Notes: generated by a model not told the origin, from the letters alone. 64,000 bases of DNA from CAWGYT01 sp963826795 (GCA_963826795.1 CAWGYT010000011.1:62001-126000); one strand, 5' to 3'. Positions 56,501-61,852 are shown, counted from the stretch's first letter. Made by a program: numbers and translations.

Positions 56501-59272
56501 GGGACGGTGGCGGCCACGATGACGATTGACGTGACCGCGGTCAACGATGTGCCGGTGGCCACGAACCAGTCGGTGAGCACCAGCGAAGACACCCCCCTGA
56601 ACTTTGCCCGTGGCGACTTTACGTTTACCGATGTGGAAGGCGATGCGCTGGTCAGCGCACAGCTGACGAACCTGAACCTCAACGGCGGCACGCTGACTCA
56701 CTCCGGCGGGACAGCGGTCAACAACGGGGACACGCTGACTGCGGCGCAGCTGGACACGCTGGTCTACACGCCGCCGGCGAACCAGAACGGGCTGGCGTTT
56801 GCCTCGTTCGACTTCCGTGTCAACGACAGCGGCAGCGGGACGGTCGCGGCCACGATGACGATTGACGTGACCGCGGTCAACGATGTCCCCGTCGCCACGA
56901 ATCAGACGGTGAGCACCAGCGAAGACACCCCCCTGAACTTTGCCCGTGGCGACTTTACGTTTACCGATGTGGAAGGCGATGCGCTGGTCAGCGCACAGCT
57001 GACGAACCTGAACCTCAACGGGGGCACGCTCACTCATTCCGGCGGAACCGTGGTCAACAACGGGGACACGCTGACTGCGGCGCAGCTGGATACGCTGGTC
57101 TACACGCCGCCGGCGAACCAGAACGGCCTCGCGTTCGCCACCTTCGATTTCAGTGTGAACGACAGCGGTACGGGGACCACCACGGCCACGATGACAATTG
57201 ACGTCACGGCCGTGAACGATCTGCCGGTCGCCACGAATAATACCGTCAGCACGAGCGAAGATGTGCCGCTCAACTTCAGCAGTGCCGCCTTTACGTTCAC
57301 GGACGTGGAAGGCGATGCGCTGGTCAGCGCACAGCTCACCAACCTGAATCTCAACGGGGGCACGCTCACCCACTCGGGCGGCACCGTGGTTAGCAGCGGC
57401 GATACGCTGACTGCGGCGCAGCTGGATACACTCATCTACACACCGCCATTGAACCAGAACGGCCTTGCGTTCGCCACCTTCGATTTCCGTGTGAACGACA
57501 GCGGTACGGGGACCACCACGGCCACGATGACGATTGACGTGACCGCCGTGAACAATGTGCCCGTGGCCACCAACCACACGGTGAGCACCAATGAAGACAC
57601 TCCGCTGAATTTCGCCAGCAGCGATTTTACCTTCACGGACGTGGAAGGGGACGCGTTAGTCAGCGCGCAGCTGACGAACCTGAGCCTCAACGGCGGCACA
57701 CTGACTCATTCCGGCGGGACAGCGGTCAACAACGGGGACACGCTGACCGCGGCGCAGCTCGATACGCTCATCTACACGCCCCCGTCGAACCAGAACGGCC
57801 TCGCGTTTGCCTCGTTCGACTTCCGTGTCAACGACAGCGGCAGCGGGACGGTCGCGGCCACGATGACGATTGACGTCAATCCAATTAACGATGCGCCGGT
57901 CAATGGCGTGCCCGGACTTCAGACGACTGACGAGAACACGCCACTCGTTTTCTCCAGCGCGACGGGAAATGCGATTACCATCAGCGACGCCGACGCAGGT
58001 AGCAATCCGGTCATCGTGACACTCACCGTCACCAATGGGGTGGTGTCGCTTGGAACTCTCGCAGGACTGACCTTTACTGTGGGCGACGGCATGGCTGATG
58101 CCATGATGACGTTTGTCGGTACCTTGGCCGAAGGCAACACCGCGCTGGAAGGACTCCGATTTGATCCGAGTAGCGGATTCACGGGTCTTGCGACGATCGC
58201 CATCGCGGTCGACGACCAAGGAAACGTTGGGTTGGACGGAGCCAAGTCGGATTCGGACATGATCAACATTGCGGTCAACTCGAGCAACGAGGCTCCCGCG
58301 GCCACGCCGGATAGCTACACTGGAAGTCAATTCCAGGCGCTGACGATTCCCTCCGCCGGAGTGTTACTCAACGATGGTGATCCAGACGGAGATGGCTTGT
58401 CGGCCGTACTCATCGCCGGTCCGCTGCATGGCACGCTGGTGCTCAACTCGGACGGTTCCTTTAGCTATCTTCCGGACGGCACGTTCACCGGCAGCGACCA
58501 ATTCCAGTACCGGGCGTTCGACGGCCAGCTTTCCAGCGATCCAGTGACCGTGCGGATCAGCATCGAGGAAGTCGCACCTGCTCCTGGCGGGGGCCCGAGC
58601 GATGACAATGATCCGGCGCCGGATGATGATTCAAGTGACGATCCGGTCGACTCGGACGTTCCTTCGGAAAACCTACCGTCAGTCGCCCCGCCGGATTTGG
58701 CACAAGCCGATCGGGGCGGACCGACCGTTGCTTTGACCACCAGACAACCCGACCCTTCCGAGCGACAGGGGCTCGCGGTCTTAACGCCTCCCGCTCCAGC
58801 AGACGTGGTCCTAAGCGTTGCGAACGAAGCGGGCGACGGGCTCTTCTCCCGATCGGAACGAGCTTCGGTCGGGGAACGAAGCATCCGCTTGGTGGAAAGC
58901 GCCTTCCGCTCGATTATTTCTGGGGACACGTTGACGCTGGACATTGGTGGTTGGGTTCAATCGGACAGTCGGCCGGAATGGAAAGACGAATTCGGCCTGA
59001 GGGAATTGGCGGTCGGTACCACGGCCATCGTGTCCACGACGCTTTCGGTTGGATACATCGTTTGGATGTTACGCGGTGGTTCACTGATGCTCAGCTTCAT
59101 TTCAGCCATTCCCGCCTGGTGTGCCTTCGACCCCTTGCCAATTGTCGAAACGTTTGAAGAGGCGCGGCCCAAGCATGTGAGTGACGATCGGGATCGCGAG
59201 TCAGATGAAAGTCTGGCATCCATCGCCAACAAGTACTCTCCGAGCGATCAGAGAACACACAGCTCAACTTGA
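40764..59272 (+). CDS. Giant surface protein 2, about 6168 aa after frame repair; frame broken by 16 apparent indels
   Basis: The ATG at 40764 puts LEDRVLFSA (residues 41-49, LEPR-xLL type) at the same position as in giant 1. Order: LEPR-xLL, DUF4347-like part with H189 and C232, DUF7948/SBBP region, SBBP beta-propeller repeats, cadherin-like domains, beta-helix, DUF2341 and LamG, 24 repeats of 112 aa, cadherin-like domains, acidic linker and the C-terminal anchor (VGYIVWMLRGG, PAWCAFDP). Comparing repeats and frames locates indels near 41520(-1), 42044(-1), 49289(+1), 50270(-2), 50940(-2), 51184(+1), 51951(-1), 52851(+1), 53135(+1), 53259(+1), 53541(+1), 54940(+1), 55213(+1), 55350(+1), 55639(+1) and 55652(-1). 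The net is +2, leaving 18507 nt, exactly 6169 codons. The GGDEF gene starts 4 nt after the stop. Probably a giant adhesin; real inactivation cannot be excluded. Confidence 0.83.
41531..42049 (+). CDS. Giant protein 2, segment b: DUF7948-like domain
   Basis: Reads on from segment a in the next frame (AAQMSLAGDPLAEPV). It shows the beta-rich module that commonly precedes SBBP repeats: LAFEANLGQTDTTVDFMARG, NYFLGGDSSQWVTDVENFA and YEDIYDGIDVRYYG. One missing base near 42044 (GATTTTGA-GGC) converts the expected LDFEGALATFIDTNGEL into a premature stop at 42049. Confidence 0.75.
   Translation: MSLAGDPLAEPVAVALLTEPVLGTNVDIGPGQLDAYLLTPLAFEANLGQTDTTVDFMARGSGYAVFLTDGDAVLKLDGGDLDYVVRLNLLSARSGAVSTGEELLAGRSNYFLGGDSSQWVTDVENFAAVRYEDIYDGIDVRYYGTNQRQLEYDFILAAGADPGQIRLDFEAR
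42085..49740 (+). CDS. Giant protein 2, segment c: SBBP propeller, cadherin-like, beta-helix, DUF2341 and LamG domains
   Basis: The longest piece, true frame to about 49289. In order: about eight SBBP units (IAVDSAGNVYLTGYTRSADF type, 42250-43640); cadherin-like domains (43660-44430); a jelly-roll-like module with YGIYSDASGEPGTLL (44440-44880); further cadherin-like domains to 45850; a CSLREA-type beta-helix starting FISLREAILAANNTAGGD (45930-47030); a cadherin-like domain with DVPAQTLSYAISGG; DUF2341 (WWNTNWTRRQQLTF) leading into a LamG fold with GYVDEVQISNIDRSADWI (47690-48690); and a VCBS/cadherin-like unit. After 49289 the listed frame is spurious sequence to 49740. Confidence 0.8.
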   Translation: MLDTDGNAVRFQAPVSYQEGASGREGVRSRYVEQADGSIGFELGGYDHSRELVIDPILSYVAFLGGTGYDSGDSIAVDSAGNVYLTGYTRSADFPTTPGPLDGTYAGDGVTQGDMFVSKLSVDGTSLVFSTFIGGSADDRGTGIEVDGSGNIYVSGWSNSSDLPTVNAYQSSMNGAGDAVVLKLSAAGNSLLYSSYFGGGHGTSAEVTYDVALDSANNALIVGSTQSTDLPLKNGYDNTFGGIQDVFVAKFDLSQSGVNSLLYSTYFGGSDNEWANSIAVDSTGRFSIAGYTLSNDLPIVNGYDATYGSGGDAFIATFDSSGVSLLYSTYLGGTALDDVQAVAVDSTGNVYVGGRTQGGFPTTVGAFDTTMAGSNDGYIAKIDPTQNGAASLIYSTYLGGSGFDYVIGLDVDDTGVVYITGFANSADFPTTIDGADQNLTGSNDGFFATLNAAGTSLTYSTFLGGSGQDRGLDVVYSADSGAAYVTGYVGATDWPGTPTATHFGPEGGTDAFVAKFSFNQAPTITNGFAFGLPGTDEDSASPGTAVSAIVNAAGWSDADVGAVRGMAITSATGGGTWEYSTDAVSWNAFGAVSATNALLLSETTQVRYIGDGISGETASFDFRAWDTTSGAVSTNATPAYANPGVGGGSSAFSLESAVANLTVTSLNDAPVNTVPGTAATPFNTPLTFTGVDTISVDDVDAGSNPLEVTLTATNGTLTLGSTLGLSFSIGTGTADPVMAFYGTLGNINAALASASFTPTTDYSGAATVQITTTDTAGRSVGNATVFGSSTSFGSFDKKQIATQVNVATDGTVTSITAFLVNNKANTVQYGIYSDASGEPGTLLAAASTTLPKDLGGSWYSLELPSTAVSAGNYWIALDVGKEGAFFYNSTGGNTRFSNYDPFGGLSSPNWTGTYASNSQSLSVYLSFTADGDTPLGDTDTVNITVGPNTAPLLSGANNLTPIDEDPTANPGTLVSALIAGHVTDPDNGAVSGIAVTSVDNTNGTWEYSINGGGTWLAFGFPGTDTARLLAADANSLVRFVPNANWNGTVNNGITFRAWDQTSGSNGGLADTLNNGTTTAFSLATSSASLVVNAVNDAPSIGLPSGPASFAENDPPAVIDLASTLSDFDSPDFDTGTLTVDFTLGGTSNDRLAIRNQGPGNGNIAIASNAVTYDSGSGPVVIGTFAGGTNGTDPLVVTLNADADVTAVQSLMRNITFENVADDPSTTARTVRFVLTDGDGGTSTAATKVINVTAVVDHVLAVDTTSDTVDGVTTSIDALLDNRGADGFISLREAILAANNTAGGDTINFNIAGAGVHTISLTSSLPTITGQVTIDGYTQTGAMANTITTGNNAVLQIELNGAGAGAVNGLTLDAGSDGSTIRGLVINRFGLSGIQLNSANNLIVGNFVGTNNAGTSDLGNTLDGITVSANDNTIGTAAAADRNLISGNNDEPIDVDVGVTGTIIRGNYVGTNAAGTAAIANGTAGNANSGFLLIEGDNSIVGGANPGEGNLVSGSTHAGILLTGTGNTVQGNLIGTDATGTVSLANQGPGVLIGEIPGVQKGANNLIGGTTAGAGNVIAFNAGDGISLDAGAGNGNAFLRNTIWGNAGIGIDLSDNGVTPNDVTPGDGDSGPNNWQNFPLLTRASSYGGDTTITGTFNSTAGTTFRIEFFSSPTGDGTGYGEGQTYLGFVDVGTDGSGDATINALLTGVALTEGHQVTATATLLTGGVTPASTSEFAQNVTAVVNDFAPVITSDGGGATAAINVAENSSAVTMVTGTDADVPAQTLSYAISGGADAAKFAIDANSGVLTFRDAPNYESPTDSDSDNVYVVEVTANDGLGGTDLQIISVTVTDVVPVAIDDAYAVDADATLNADWWNTNWTRRQQLTFDNLAQSETLTDFPVLVVLNPGNIDYAQTQDDGSDLRFFAADGTPLAYEIEHWNEGGESSVWVRVPQIAGNSNSDSIWMYYGNAAAAPGADPSGVWDGNFVGVWHLNEEQAGTGTAGIYQDSTAFGNDGIDRVAATGQEGQVTNGQQFGANDWIEIGHDPVLDLTESMTISFWIKPTSNSGTFNRVVEKGLWGYGSSYYFGGGNGTNDLTFYLNGQEVIDTTDNVLTVGVWQHAALSYTSNGDGTGTARLYLDGVEIATGNYTNGAVPGNTGRLAIGHDDPLYDFDGYVDEVQISNIDRSADWIAAHYQATKNQFGAEFVQLGGEQVAPVVGGVSENDLPDGYQTTVTNLDTTGTLGLVTLNADGTFSYDPNGQFDNLAAGSSTTDTFTYTVTDGVTTSAAATVTITINGVNDAPTLGNGTLAAIPEDTGGPLGESVATIFMGQFSDVDAGWSFEGIAVVGNSADAGTEGTWQYSTNAGGNWFAIGTVADDATALAISSSTLIRFLPAADYSGAAASIDSAWARQHVRGRVLDDGGQRDTRQHRHHDQGRHHRDCRRHRQPVDVHHRHQRCADTDDGYGQPSECERRFGAHVAWLKRIELRSRRWRRRNQPDTDLHGYGDSRRRLGRCISGRRYDACDDGFIHLGRNPWRPVQAGGQLDRHDRVPI
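49292..50293 (+). CDS. Giant protein 2, segment d: cadherin-like linker and first 112-aa repeats
   Basis: Continues segment c once the inserted A at about 49289 is removed (AAS-LTVRGLDNTYGGG). It carries a cadherin-like domain with SHLNVSEDSGLTSLGL and the first repeat of the 336-bp array. It is cut at 50293 by a two-base loss in GGTCAGCGCACAG at about 50270. Further short pieces continue the array: 50217-51146, 50887-51234, 51164-51955, 52144-53019, 52889-53164, 53115-53501 and 53248-53694. Confidence 0.75.
   Translation: MTVRGLDNTYGGGFSTTAGSETRVNIDTTTRGGTTAIAAATANLSTSITAINDAPILTTGTVSHLNVSEDSGLTSLGLSGLNYGPGGGADETSQTLTYTVTAIPGVVSGDVFLADGTTRVTTGSYTLAEIRGAQFKPAANWTGTTGFQFNVTDSGGTANGGSNNISQFVLITVTAVNDVPVATDQTVSTGEDVPLNFASSDFTFTDVEGDGLVSAQLTNLSLNGGTLTHSGGTAVNNGDTLTAAQLDTLVYTPPANQNGLAFASFDFRVNDSGSGTVAATMTIDVTAVNDVPVATNQTVSTSEDTPLNFARGDFTFTDAEGDALVSPADEPEP
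49817..57883 (+). repeat. 24 tandem copies of a 336-bp (112-aa) cadherin-like repeat in giant gene 2
   Basis: From 49817 to 57883 the length is 8067 bp, that is 24 x 336 plus a net three inserted bases, matching the 13 indels counted individually. Two sequence types alternate irregularly. Type A has NQTVSTSEDTPLNFARGDF, GGTAVNNGDTL and VNDSGSGTVAATMT. Type B has NNTVSTSEDVPLNFSSAAF, GGTVVSSGDTL and VNDSGTGTTTATMT. Each unit ends in a VNDVP or VNDLP calcium-type motif. Many copies are nearly identical at the DNA level, so recombination and assembly collapse are both expected. Confidence 0.92.
53519..55183 (+). CDS. Giant protein 2, segment e: five intact 112-aa repeats
   Basis: The longest uninterrupted run inside the array, true frame about 53541-54940. 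Type B units repeat here with DNA almost identical at 336-bp spacing (53737, 54073, 54409). The frame is lost at about 54940 by an extra base in TTCAGC-G-TTCACC. Confidence 0.75.
   Translation: MCRWPRTTTVSTSEDVPLNFSSGDFTFTDVEGDALVSAQLTNLNLNGGTLTHSGGTVVSSGDTLTAAQLDTLVYTPPLNQNGLAFATFDFSVNDSGTGTTTATMTIDVTAVNDLPVATNNTVSTSEDVPLNFSSAAFTFTDVEGDALVSAQLTNLNLNGGTLTHSGGTVVSSGDTLTAAQLDTLIYTPPLNQNGLAFATFDFSVNDSGTGTTTATMTIDVTAVNDLPVATNNTVSTSEDVPLNFSSAAFTFTDVEGDALVSAQLTNLNLNGGTLTHSGGTVVSSGDTLTAAQLDTLIYTPPLNQNGLAFATFDFSVNDSGTGTTTATMTIDVTAVNDLPVATNNTVSTSEDVPLNFSSAAFTFTDVEGDALVSAQLTNLNLNGGTLTHSGGTAVNNGDTLTAAQLDTLVYTPPANQNGLAFASFDFRVNDSGSGTVAATMTIDVTAVNDVPVATDQTVSTSEDTPLNFASGDFSVHRRGRRCAGQRAADEPEPQRGHADSFRWDSGQQRGHADCGAAGYAGLHAAGQPERPGLCLVRLPCQRQRQRDGRGHDDD
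55370..59272 (+). CDS. Giant protein 2, segment f: last repeats, cadherin-like end domains, C-terminal anchor
   Basis: 1300 codons in one frame apart from a compensating +1/-1 pair at 55639/55652 that garbles about four residues (DAPGQRQL in place of DALVSAQL). After the final repeat (57883) come cadherin-like domains (NDAPVNGVPGLQTTDENTP; NEAPAATPDSYTGSQFQAL; LLNDGDPDGDGL). A Pro/Asp-rich linker follows, then a membrane segment VGTTAIVSTTLSVGYIVWML with RGGSLMLSF and PAWCAFDPLPIV, ending in a hydrophilic tail. Confidence 0.85.
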   Translation: MVNSGDTLTAAQLDTLVYTPPSNQNGLAFASFDFRVNDSGSGTVAATMTIDVTAVNDVPVATNQTVSTSEDTPLNFARGDFTFTDVEGDAPGQRQLTNLNLNGGTLTHSGGTAVNNGDTLTAAQLDTLVYTPPANQNGLGFASFDFRVNDSGSGTVSATMTIDVIAVNDVPVASDTTVSTSEDVPLNFSSAAFTFTDVEGDALVSAQLTNLNLNGGTLTHSGGTVVSSGDTLTAAQLDTLIYTPPLNQNGLAFATFDFSVNDSGTGTTTATMTIDVTAVNDLPVATNNTVSTSEDVPLNFSSAAFTFTDVEGDALVSAQLTNLNLNGGTLTHSGGTVVSSGDTLTAAQLDTLIYTPPLNQNGLAFASFDFRVNDSGSGTVAATMTIDVTAVNDVPVATNQSVSTSEDTPLNFARGDFTFTDVEGDALVSAQLTNLNLNGGTLTHSGGTAVNNGDTLTAAQLDTLVYTPPANQNGLAFASFDFRVNDSGSGTVAATMTIDVTAVNDVPVATNQTVSTSEDTPLNFARGDFTFTDVEGDALVSAQLTNLNLNGGTLTHSGGTVVNNGDTLTAAQLDTLVYTPPANQNGLAFATFDFSVNDSGTGTTTATMTIDVTAVNDLPVATNNTVSTSEDVPLNFSSAAFTFTDVEGDALVSAQLTNLNLNGGTLTHSGGTVVSSGDTLTAAQLDTLIYTPPLNQNGLAFATFDFRVNDSGTGTTTATMTIDVTAVNNVPVATNHTVSTNEDTPLNFASSDFTFTDVEGDALVSAQLTNLSLNGGTLTHSGGTAVNNGDTLTAAQLDTLIYTPPSNQNGLAFASFDFRVNDSGSGTVAATMTIDVNPINDAPVNGVPGLQTTDENTPLVFSSATGNAITISDADAGSNPVIVTLTVTNGVVSLGTLAGLTFTVGDGMADAMMTFVGTLAEGNTALEGLRFDPSSGFTGLATIAIAVDDQGNVGLDGAKSDSDMINIAVNSSNEAPAATPDSYTGSQFQALTIPSAGVLLNDGDPDGDGLSAVLIAGPLHGTLVLNSDGSFSYLPDGTFTGSDQFQYRAFDGQLSSDPVTVRISIEEVAPAPGGGPSDDNDPAPDDDSSDDPVDSDVPSENLPSVAPPDLAQADRGGPTVALTTRQPDPSERQGLAVLTPPAPADVVLSVANEAGDGLFSRSERASVGERSIRLVESAFRSIISGDTLTLDIGGWVQSDSRPEWKDEFGLRELAVGTTAIVSTTLSVGYIVWMLRGGSLMLSFISAIPAWCAFDPLPIVETFEEARPKHVSDDRDRESDESLASIANKYSPSDQRTHSST

Positions 59273-59276
59273 AACC

Positions 59277-61688
59277 ATGATACCAAGACTGTCCGCTACC
59301 GTACGAATTGTGTTGAGCCTCGTGAGTCTCTCGACGAGTCTTGTTCTCGTTGCAGCCGTCATTGGGCTGATCCCGGACGGAACGTCGCCCGCCACGCAAG
59401 AACGCATGCGACTTTGCGAAGCGATGGCGATTCACTTCTCAACCATGGCCAAATATGCGGACGTCGACACGATGACCGCTTGTTACGAAACGGTTGTCAG
59501 CCGGAATCCGGAGATCCTTTCGCTGGGGATTCGAACCGCGGACAGCGATTTGCTTTTGAAAGTCGGTGATCACGAAGCAACTTGGAACCTGAAAGCTGGC
59601 GAGAAATCGACGGAAACTCAGATGGTGCTGCCGATTTATGCCGGCAGTAAGAATTGGGGAACGTTGGAAGTTCACTTTCACCCGCTCGTCGCGTCTGGAT
59701 TCTGGCACCTGCTCTATCGCCCCGAGTTCAAGTTGGCGGCCTTTATGGCAGTCGCCACCTTGATTTCCTACTATCTCTATCTCCGCAAAGTACTTCGCCA
59801 ACTCAATCCATCCAGGGTCATTCCAAGTCGCGTCCGAGAGGCGTTCAACTCGCTGTCGGAGGGTTTAGTTATCTTGGATCGGCAGGAGCGCGTCGTCCTC
59901 GTCAATCGGGCGTTCGAACAAGCGACAGGCAGGTCATCGGAGCAGCTGCTGGGGCGGTCGGTGTCGCAGATTAAGTTTGTCAGCCGTGAGGACCCGCCCA
60001 CGGAGGTCTCTCCTTGGCATGAATCAATTGTGCGGGCGAGCCAAGTCAGAGGACGACTGGTGGGTCTGGACGACGCTGCGCAGCAAGAGAAAACGTTTTC
60101 GGTAAGCTGCGCACCGATTTGGGACGAACAGGGAAATAATCGAGGGGCGTTGGCCAGTTTCGAAGATGTGACGCGGCTGGAAAAGAAGAAGCAAGAACTG
60201 CTGGAACTCATCGAACATCTGCATGTTTCGGGTGAGCAGATCAAGAGGCAGAATCAGGAGCTGGAATATTTGGCGACACGGGACTCCCTCACGGGTTGTC
60301 TCAATCGGCGCGCGTTCCTGGAGCAATTTGAAACCCACTGGAATGCAGCACGCCGCTATCTTTATCCGCTGTCCGCACTGATGATTGACGTCGACCACTT
60401 TAAAATGGTTAACGATCAACACGGGCACGCGATGGGCGACGAAGTGCTGCAGCGAGTCGCCACGGCGTTACTCACGGCTTCGCGAAATTCAGACATCGTG
60501 TGTCGTTTTGGCGGAGAGGAGTTTGCCGTCTTGCTTCCGCACACCGACATCGGTCGAGCCGAGTTGGTTGCGGAGAAATATCGCGCAGCGATCGAAAGCC
60601 TGCAATTCGGCCGCCTTTCGGTGACGGCGAGCGTGGGAGTCTCGGCGCTGAGCGAGCAGCCGAACGATCCCCAAGAGCTCTTAGATCAGGCCGACAAGTG
60701 CCTCTATTTCGCCAAACGCAACGGCCGAAATCAGGTCGTGCGGTGGGACACGATGCCCCTCGATCTGGCAGGCGAGGAAGCGTCCGCGGAACGCACGGCG
60801 AAGGCCGACCTTCAACTGGACCCGTCGACGATTCCCTATCATGCGGTTGCGGCTCTCATTTCGGCGCTGGCATACCGCGACCAGGAGACCGCCGCCCATA
60901 GTCGCCGCGTGGCGGATCTGTGCGTGGCGACGGCCGAAGGACTCTTGGGTCTGAAGGAATGCTACACGCTCGAAATCGCTGCCTTGCTGCACGATATCGG
61001 GAAGATCGGTGTGCCGGATTCCATTCTCCTCAAGTCAGGGCCACTCACGCCACAAGAATGGGAGGTCATGCGCGGCCACGAAAGGATCGGCGTGGAGATT
61101 ATTCGTGCTTCATTTCAATTGCCAAGCCTTTGGGAGATCGTCGAACACCACAGCACCTGGTTTGGGGGGCAAGCGGCGAAGTTGACGCGACCCACCGGGA
61201 GTAGTATTCCGATTGGAGCCCGCATTCTGGCCATCGCGGATGCGTACGACTCGATGGTCAGTGACCGCATTTATCGCCGAGGCCGCTCGCGGAGCGAGGC
61301 GGCAGCAGAGCTCCGCCAATACGCGGGAACTCAGTTCGATCCCGAACTTGTCGAGCGGTTTGTCCGGATGCTGAGCATTCGCACGAGTGAAGAGCCGCAG
61401 CTCGGGGCGACGCGCGTCTCAAGCGAGGCGGCTTTGAATATTGGGATGCAAATCGAGCGTCTGATGGACGTCCTGGATGGCCAGGACGCGGAGCAGATCC
61501 GTACCCTATCCCAGCGTCTCAGCGCGACCGCGACCAAATACGGAGCCACGGAGATTGCTGCCAAAGCTGCCGAACTGGAAGCCCATTTCCAAGAGGACTA
61601 CGACTTGCTGGGTGTGATGCAGTCCGCGATGGAACTGCTCGATCTATGTCGCTCGACCCAGTACTCGTTTCTCAACGCCGAGCCCTGA
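59277..61688 (+). CDS. Membrane-bound sensor-PAS-GGDEF-HD-GYP-like protein
   Basis: 803 aa from the ATG at 59277, 4 nt after the giant gene stop. Two membrane helices (about 10-32 and 150-170) bracket a periplasmic sensor; PAS follows (about 190-310, starting PSRVREAFNSLSEGLVILD). The diguanylate cyclase domain has RFGGEEFAVLL (GGEEF 412-416) and looks active. The HD domain keeps H572-D573 (LLHDIGKIGVPD), but the GYP part is HHSTWFGGQAAK (624-635) where HHExWDGxGYP is expected, so phosphodiesterase activity is doubtful. The last 75 residues align with HPt domains, but the phospho-His is Gln (LSQRLSATATKYGA). Probably makes c-di-GMP in response to an envelope signal, controlling the adjacent giant-protein system. 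Confidence 0.92.
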   Translation: MIPRLSATVRIVLSLVSLSTSLVLVAAVIGLIPDGTSPATQERMRLCEAMAIHFSTMAKYADVDTMTACYETVVSRNPEILSLGIRTADSDLLLKVGDHEATWNLKAGEKSTETQMVLPIYAGSKNWGTLEVHFHPLVASGFWHLLYRPEFKLAAFMAVATLISYYLYLRKVLRQLNPSRVIPSRVREAFNSLSEGLVILDRQERVVLVNRAFEQATGRSSEQLLGRSVSQIKFVSREDPPTEVSPWHESIVRASQVRGRLVGLDDAAQQEKTFSVSCAPIWDEQGNNRGALASFEDVTRLEKKKQELLELIEHLHVSGEQIKRQNQELEYLATRDSLTGCLNRRAFLEQFETHWNAARRYLYPLSALMIDVDHFKMVNDQHGHAMGDEVLQRVATALLTASRNSDIVCRFGGEEFAVLLPHTDIGRAELVAEKYRAAIESLQFGRLSVTASVGVSALSEQPNDPQELLDQADKCLYFAKRNGRNQVVRWDTMPLDLAGEEASAERTAKADLQLDPSTIPYHAVAALISALAYRDQETAAHSRRVADLCVATAEGLLGLKECYTLEIAALLHDIGKIGVPDSILLKSGPLTPQEWEVMRGHERIGVEIIRASFQLPSLWEIVEHHSTWFGGQAAKLTRPTGSSIPIGARILAIADAYDSMVSDRIYRRGRSRSEAAAELRQYAGTQFDPELVERFVRMLSIRTSEEPQLGATRVSSEAALNIGMQIERLMDVLDGQDAEQIRTLSQRLSATATKYGATEIAAKAAELEAHFQEDYDLLGVMQSAMELLDLCRSTQYSFLNAEP

Positions 61689-61852
61689 ACTGAACGGACT
61701 CGGCTCGCACACGCTTCACTCGCCCCTGTTCTCTGTGCCCTCTGTGCCTCGGTGGTCAAATCCAAAAGACCCCAGGCCGATGTTGTTGCGGACTAGTCCC
61801 TGGTTTACATTAGTGGCTCCGCCGACCCTCTGGTTCCCAGGAGCCCCCCGCC

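Noticed and set aside
55334..57577. Long minus-strand open frame (747 codons) opposite the repeats, and similar ones at 53513-55009 and 51718-53010
   Set aside because: It is the antisense shadow of the 336-bp repeats: high GC and periodicity keep it open, its sequence is Arg/His/Gly-rich and repeats every 112 residues with no domain, and the plus strand has clear cadherin-like domains.
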